Shown here piece by piece: positions 6,050-10,603 of a stretch of DNA of 10,603 bases. The position numbers and the translations under genes were made by a program. This DNA is from Gammaproteobacteria bacterium (GTDB taxonomy: Bacteria > Pseudomonadota > Gammaproteobacteria > Chromatiales > Chromatiaceae). A model generated the notes under the pieces. It ran no database searches, was not told the origin of the DNA, and saw only the letters and a list, made by a program, of their open reading frames with translations. Location: NCBI GenBank assembly GCA_019136395.1, contig JAGVUH010000660.1:1-10603 (forward strand). The letters run 5' to 3'. How positions within the stretch are numbered: position 1 is the first letter of the stretch; every line of letters starts with the position of its first letter.

Positions 6050-7922
6050 CTTCGACCTCCTCGTCTCCGGGTGGGCTCAACTCCCCGGCGGGCCCAGTAC
6101 CCAGCAGGTAGCTGTCCAGGACGGCACGGGCCACCGGCGCCGCCACGGCGCCACCGTGCCCTCCGTTTTCCACCACCACCGCCAGGGCGATGCGCGGGTC
6201 ATCGACCGGGGCATAGGCGATGAAAAGGGCATGATCGCGCTTGCGCTCCGCCACCTGTTTTTCCTTGTAGGTCTCCTTCTGGCCGACGGTGAAGACCTGG
6301 GCCGTGCCGGTCTTGCCGGCGATGCGATAGGCCAGGCTGCGGATGCGCTTGGCGGTGCCCCGGGGGCTTTCCACCACCTGGATCATGGCCTGGACCACGT
6401 CCTCCAGGTGACTGGGGTCCAGGCCCAACGGACGTCCCGGGGCGGGGATGGCCTCCGGCTGGTCGGCGCCCGCCTCCATGCTCTTGGCCACCCGCGGCTC
6501 CACGTAACGGCCGCCATTGGCCAGGGCGGCGGTGGCCGCCGCCAGTTGCAGGGGCGTGGCGAGGAAGGCACCCTGACCGATACCGACGATCAGGGTCTCG
6601 CCGGGGTACCAGGCCTGGTTGCGCACCCGGCGCTTCCACTCCCGGGAGGGGAGGAGACCGCCCAGCTCTCCCGCCAGATCGACCCCGGTTTTGCGGCCAA
6701 AATGGAATTTCGCCAGGAAATCACCCAGCCGGTCGATCCCCAGGTCGTGAGCGAGATCGTAGTAGTAGACGTCGCAGGATTCGACGATGGACCGGCGCAG
6801 GTCCACGGACCCATGCCCCCCCTTGCGCCAGTCCCGATAGCGATGGGATTGGCCGGGAAGTTGGTAATGACCGCCACAATGCTTGGCCTGGCGCGGGGTG
6901 ATGACGCCGTTCTCCAGCCCCGCCAAGGCGATGAAGGGTTTGATGGTGGACCCGGGTGGATACTGGCCGCGCAGGGCGCGGTCGAACAGGGGCACGTCGG
7001 GATCATCGCGCAGGGCGGCATATTCCTGGGTGCCGATCCCCTCGACGAAGGGGTTGGGATCGAAGCCGGGATTGCTGACCAGGGCCAGGACGCCGCCAGT
7101 GCGCGGGTCCAGGGCGGCCACGGCGCCGCGCCGCTGGCCCAGGGCCGCCGCCGCGTCCCGTTGCAGGCGGATGTCCAGGTGCAGGCGCAGGTCCTTGCCG
7201 GGCACCGGCGGCTGGCTCTCCAGGGTGCGCAGGACCCGCCCCTTGGCGTTCACCTCCACCTGGCGATAACCGACCTGGCCATGGAGCACAGCCTCGTAGG
7301 CCTTTTCCAGCCCGTTCTTGCCGATGAAGTCCGTGCCCCGGTAGGCGCCCTGGTCGATGCGCTGGAGTTCATCCTCATCGATCCGTCCGACATAACCTAG
7401 CACATGCCCCGTGAAGGGGCCCTGGGGATAGGTCCGCAGCAGGTCGGTGCGGATGTCCACCGCGGGAAAGCGGTGGCCCTCCAGGGAGAGGCGGGCGATC
7501 TCCTCCTCGGTGAGATGCAGGCGCAGAGGGATCGCCTGATAGGGGGAACCCTGGCGGCGCAGGCGTTCGAAGCGCTTGAGGTCCGCCTCGGCGATGGGCA
7601 CGATCGCCCCCAGCTCCGCGAACAGCGTCCCCAGGTCCTTGGTCTTATACGGGGCCACGGTCAGGGTGAAGGAGGGCTCGTTGGTCGCCAGGGGCACGCC
7701 GTGGGCGTCGTAGATCAGCCCCCGCACCGGCGGCAGGGGCTCCAGCCGCACCCGGTTGTCCTGAGAGAGGGTGGAAAAATGCTGGTGCCGGTGGATCTGC
7801 AACTGGGCGACCCGCGCCACCACCAGCAGCAGGAGGAGGCTGGCCAGAATGGCCGCCACCCAGGCGCGGCGGGTGAAGGCGCGGCGTTCAGCGACGTCGG
7901 CATGAAACCAGGAGCCGGCCAT
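6039..7922 (-). CDS. mrdA: Penicillin-binding protein 2 (elongasome transpeptidase)
   Basis: PBP2 is the monofunctional class B transpeptidase that cross-links new peptidoglycan during elongation, acting in the periplasm with RodA. It has 627 residues (E. coli 633). A single N-terminal membrane anchor lies at about 22-42, followed by the pedestal domain (RGLIYDAHGVPLATN, 67-81; GHVLGYVGRID, 172-182; GLEKAYEAVLHGQVGY, 204-219) and the transpeptidase domain. Catalytic motifs are STIK (Ser325, Lys328) in YPPGSTIKPF, SCD (382-384), where PBP2 proteins have Ser-x-Asp, and KTG (537-539) in AGKTGTAQVF. All are intact. The ATG at 7922 lies 6 bases after the mreD stop with AAGG a few bases upstream. 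The C-terminal tail is short and acidic (EEVEDGD). Its last 11 bases overlap rodA. Confidence 0.96.
   Translation of the reverse strand: MAGSWFHADVAERRAFTRRAWVAAILASLLLLLVVARVAQLQIHRHQHFSTLSQDNRVRLEPLPPVRGLIYDAHGVPLATNEPSFTLTVAPYKTKDLGTLFAELGAIVPIAEADLKRFERLRRQGSPYQAIPLRLHLTEEEIARLSLEGHRFPAVDIRTDLLRTYPQGPFTGHVLGYVGRIDEDELQRIDQGAYRGTDFIGKNGLEKAYEAVLHGQVGYRQVEVNAKGRVLRTLESQPPVPGKDLRLHLDIRLQRDAAAALGQRRGAVAALDPRTGGVLALVSNPGFDPNPFVEGIGTQEYAALRDDPDVPLFDRALRGQYPPGSTIKPFIALAGLENGVITPRQAKHCGGHYQLPGQSHRYRDWRKGGHGSVDLRRSIVESCDVYYYDLAHDLGIDRLGDFLAKFHFGRKTGVDLAGELGGLLPSREWKRRVRNQAWYPGETLIVGIGQGAFLATPLQLAAATAALANGGRYVEPRVAKSMEAGADQPEAIPAPGRPLGLDPSHLEDVVQAMIQVVESPRGTAKRIRSLAYRIAGKTGTAQVFTVGQKETYKEKQVAERKRDHALFIAYAPVDDPRIALAVVVENGGHGGAVAAPVARAVLDSYLLGTGPAGELSPPGDEEVEDGD
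6055..6061 (-). promoter_or_regulatory. Strong ribosome binding site fixing the rodA start
   Basis: AGGAGGT on the minus strand lies inside the last codons of mrdA, 5 bases upstream of the rodA ATG. It is a full match to the anti-Shine-Dalgarno core at ideal spacing. It favours the long form of RodA and coupled translation with PBP2. Confidence 0.8.
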
Positions 7923-7928
7923 GGGGCC

Positions 7929-8411
7929 TTAGAGTCCCGGCCAGCCGCGCCGGGGCTCGCGGCCCAGGAGGGCGAACAGGGGCCAGACGAGGAGGCCGGT
8001 CAGGGGCGACCACCAGTAGGGCAGGCCCGGGGTCGGCTGTCCCAGGGCCCCCATGACCCAGAGCGACACCAGCCGTTCCAGAAGCAGCAGCAGCCAGACC
8101 GCGAGGGCCTGCTGAAAGAGGGGAAAGAGGCGCAGACGCCGGTGCAGGCTGACCGCGACCCAGGCCATCACCGCCAGGCTCAGGGCATGCTGGCCGAGGG
8201 TCGTGCCGATGGCGACATCCAGCAGCAGGCCCATGGCCCAGGCCCAGAAGACCCCGACCCGCTCCGGCGCGGCCAGCAGCCAGAAGATCAGCGTCAGGGC
8301 CACCCAGGGGGGGCGCAGTTCCAGCGCCCAGCCCGGCAGCGGCAGAAGGGTGAGGAGGAAGGCCAGGCCCAGACTCAGGAAAAACACCCAGCCGCGGAAG
8401 GTCGCGGTCAT
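7929..8411 (-). CDS. mreD: Rod shape-determining membrane protein MreD
   Basis: MreD is a small integral inner-membrane protein that links MreC and the cytoplasmic MreB filament to the elongasome. The 160-residue product matches the family's usual length and is mostly hydrophobic, with about five membrane segments (near 8-28, 35-50, 52-70, 78-90 and 100-122, with a further segment near 132-150). The motif GLLLDVAIGTTLGQHAL (61-77) is the recognisable MreD signature (GLLLDxxxGxxLGxxAL). Its ATG shares ATGA with the mreC stop, with GGAGG 10 bases upstream, so translation is coupled to MreC. Confidence 0.93.
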   Translation of the reverse strand: MTATFRGWVFFLSLGLAFLLTLLPLPGWALELRPPWVALTLIFWLLAAPERVGVFWAWAMGLLLDVAIGTTLGQHALSLAVMAWVAVSLHRRLRLFPLFQQALAVWLLLLLERLVSLWVMGALGQPTPGLPYWWSPLTGLLVWPLFALLGREPRRGWPGL

Positions 8412-9499
8412 GGCCGGGCGCCCTCCCCAGCCCTTTCCCTCGCTTGAGCCTCGTGTTGTTCCTTTACTTGCTCCTGGGCCTTGTCCTGACCCTTGACCTT
8501 ATCCTGATCCCTGTCCTTGTCCTTATCCTTGTTCTGATCCTTGAACTTGACCTGATCCCTGCCCCCTTCCCGCCCTTCTGCCATCTCGCGCTGCGTTTCC
8601 TTTTCCTTCCCGATCCGCCGTTCCGTTCCCTGATCTTTTACTTGATGAATGACCTGATCACTTGCCGGATCACCGAGCTGATCTGGCCCCCGCTCCTCGA
8701 CCAGGTCGGGGGTTCGTCCTTCCTCAGGCAAAGTCCAGACTAGCAGCGCCTCATGGCCACTATCAAGCTGGGCCAGCGGGGTGGCGGTGACCCGGGCGAA
8801 GGGCTGGCCAGACTCGCGCTTGACCTCATTGACCCGCGCCACCGGATAACCGGCGGGGAAACGCCCCCCCAGGCCGGAGGTCACCAGCAAGTCGCCCTCC
8901 GCCAGGTCGGCATCGTGGGGGACGTAGGCCAGATCGAGTTGATTGATCAGTCCCGTGCCCCGGGCCACGGCGCGCAGTCCGTTGCGGTTGACCCGCACCG
9001 GCAGGCCATGGGCGGCATCGCTGATGAGCAGGACGGTGGCCGTGGTCGGGCCGACCCGGACCACCTGGCCCATGACGGCCTTGGCATCCAGGACCGGCTG
9101 GCCGATGAAGACCCCCGAGGCGCTACCCTTGTTGATCAGCACCTGATGACGGTAGGGGTCCAGATCCACGGACAGGAGTTCCGCGATCAGGACCCGCTCC
9201 CCCACCCGAAAGGACGACCCCAGCAGGTCATGAAGGCGGCGGTTTTCGGCCTCCAGGGACTCCAGGCGTTGCAGCCGCCCCTTGAGGGCCAGATTCTCAG
9301 CCTGGAGGCGGGCATGGTCCTGGCGCAGGGAGGACTCGGGGGTGAAGCGGTCCCGGACGGACCGGACCACCGCGTCGGGCAGGTTGGCGAGATAGTGCAG
9401 GGGGGTCACCAGCAAGGACAGGGCCGCGCGCAGCGGCTCCAGCAGGTGCTGACGCTGATCGGCCACCATGAGGCCGATGGAGAGGAGGACCGCGATCAC
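8408..9499 (-). CDS. mreC: Rod shape-determining protein MreC with a long charged tail
   Basis: MreC is a periplasmic scaffold with one N-terminal membrane anchor that binds and activates PBP2. From the GTG at 9499 (363 residues) the order is: membrane segment (about 1-14, ending LMVADQR), a coiled coil (about 58-92), and the paired beta-domain region (about 95-256) with LSVDLDPYRHQVLINKGS (109-126), GVFIGQPVL (129-137) and VTSGLGGRFPAGYPVARV (206-223). Residues about 259-363 form an extra hydrophilic tail dominated by Lys, Asp, Gln and Glu, encoded in part by a hexamer repeat. In the conserved family the N-terminus reads KPxFxRGPS; here IKPLFLRGPSPTYRVV is encoded in frame upstream of the GTG, where the next stop is TAG at 9562-9560 and no ATG, GTG or TTG occurs. 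The true start may therefore be the ATC at 9544 or a CTG. About 218 bases separate this from mreB; they hold GCCGGC-containing short repeats and no gene. Confidence 0.93.
   Translation of the reverse strand: MIAVLLSIGLMVADQRQHLLEPLRAALSLLVTPLHYLANLPDAVVRSVRDRFTPESSLRQDHARLQAENLALKGRLQRLESLEAENRRLHDLLGSSFRVGERVLIAELLSVDLDPYRHQVLINKGSASGVFIGQPVLDAKAVMGQVVRVGPTTATVLLISDAAHGLPVRVNRNGLRAVARGTGLINQLDLAYVPHDADLAEGDLLVTSGLGGRFPAGYPVARVNEVKRESGQPFARVTATPLAQLDSGHEALLVWTLPEEGRTPDLVEERGPDQLGDPASDQVIHQVKDQGTERRIGKEKETQREMAEGREGGRDQVKFKDQNKDKDKDRDQDKVKGQDKAQEQVKEQHEAQARERAGEGARP
8479..8562. repeat. Degenerate hexanucleotide repeat in the mreC tail
   Basis: Fourteen consecutive hexamers related to CCTTGT, CCTGAT or CCTTAT (plus strand) fill 84 bases. 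In the mreC frame they encode alternating Lys/Asp/Gln/Arg dipeptides such as DKDKDRDQDK. The unit is a multiple of three, so gain or loss of units would keep MreC in frame. Confidence 0.7.
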
Positions 9500-9780
9500 T
9501 ACCCGGTAAGTGGGAGAGGGCCCGCGCAGAAACAGTGGTTTGATAGGGCTAGTCTCGTTCTAAGCTGCCGGAGGCGCTGAGCCGAACACCGCGCCAGGCC
9601 ACGGACCGGATCAGGACGGATATCGACCTCGCCCGAGTAGGCTCGCCAAGCCGCCAGAGCGGCGCCGCAACGGCGTTAAGACGGCAGCCGGCCTGCGCGG
9701 CGTGCCTCAGCCGGCCCCGAACCGAGTCCCAACCCTCGTCCTGGTCCTGATTCCGATCAAGCGCCCGATCCGGCCCTGGG

Positions 9781-10603
<823 letters not shown>

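Noticed and set aside
6156..8447. Two long plus-strand open frames (6156-7400 and 7404-8447) opposite mrdA and mreD
   Set aside because: They are antisense to genes with complete catalytic or family motifs, have Gln/Gly/Arg-rich translations with no recognisable domain, and are expected by chance opposite GC-rich genes.
8444..8743. Very hydrophobic 99-residue plus-strand frame resembling a membrane protein
   Set aside because: It is the complement of the Lys/Asp/Gln repeat in the mreC tail; antisense of such codons gives Leu/Ile/Val. The mreC frame is supported by the overlap with mreD.
9685..9716. Two CAGCCGGCC copies in the mreB-mreC gap as a terminator
   Set aside because: They can pair through GCCGGC, but the stem is short, the loop long and no T-tract follows; chance in GC-rich DNA is likely.

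Overview
The window is a GC-rich, tightly packed stretch of a gammaproteobacterial chromosome in which every convincing gene lies on the minus strand. High GC, a RuBisCO-activase-like CbbQ ATPase, and MreB/BioB sequences that read as gammaproteobacterial suggest an autotrophic sulfur-oxidising or purple sulfur bacterium (Chromatiales-like). That placement is inferred from protein character, not from a search.

Reading in the direction of transcription (right to left), the first block is the rod-shape and peptidoglycan-elongation cluster: the C-terminal part of mreB (cut by the right edge), mreC, mreD, mrdA (PBP2) and rodA. mreC/mreD share the 4-base overlap ATGA, mreD and mrdA are 6 bases apart, and mrdA/rodA overlap by 11 bases with a strong ribosome binding site. 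MreB filaments, MreC/MreD, the SEDS glycosyltransferase RodA and the transpeptidase PBP2 work together as the elongasome. MreC carries a long charged tail built on a hexanucleotide repeat, and RodA carries a Gly-rich N-terminal extension.

After rodA comes a 362-base gap with hairpins but no gene, then one MoxR-type AAA+ ATPase of the CbbQ/NirQ/NorQ family without its usual VWA-domain partner. The second block is a biotin cluster: bioB, a 226-base gap with a 100-base inverted-repeat element and a G-quadruplex motif, then bioF, bioH and the start of a further gene (probably bioC by context) running off the left edge. bioF, bioH and the edge gene are coupled by stop/start overlaps.

The most notable observations are: (1) bioH lacks about 44 residues directly after the nucleophile Ser, breaking the Gly-X-Ser-X-Gly elbow, so it is probably non-functional or an assembly artefact; (2) bioF reads about 74 codons past its normal end through hairpin-containing, intergenic-looking sequence into the bioH start; (3) a structured 100-base palindromic element lies between bioB and bioF; (4) the conserved MreC N-terminus extends upstream of any ATG/GTG/TTG codon. 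I found no mobile element, CRISPR array, tRNA or rRNA, and no convincing new multi-gene system; most of the window is ordinary housekeeping content.
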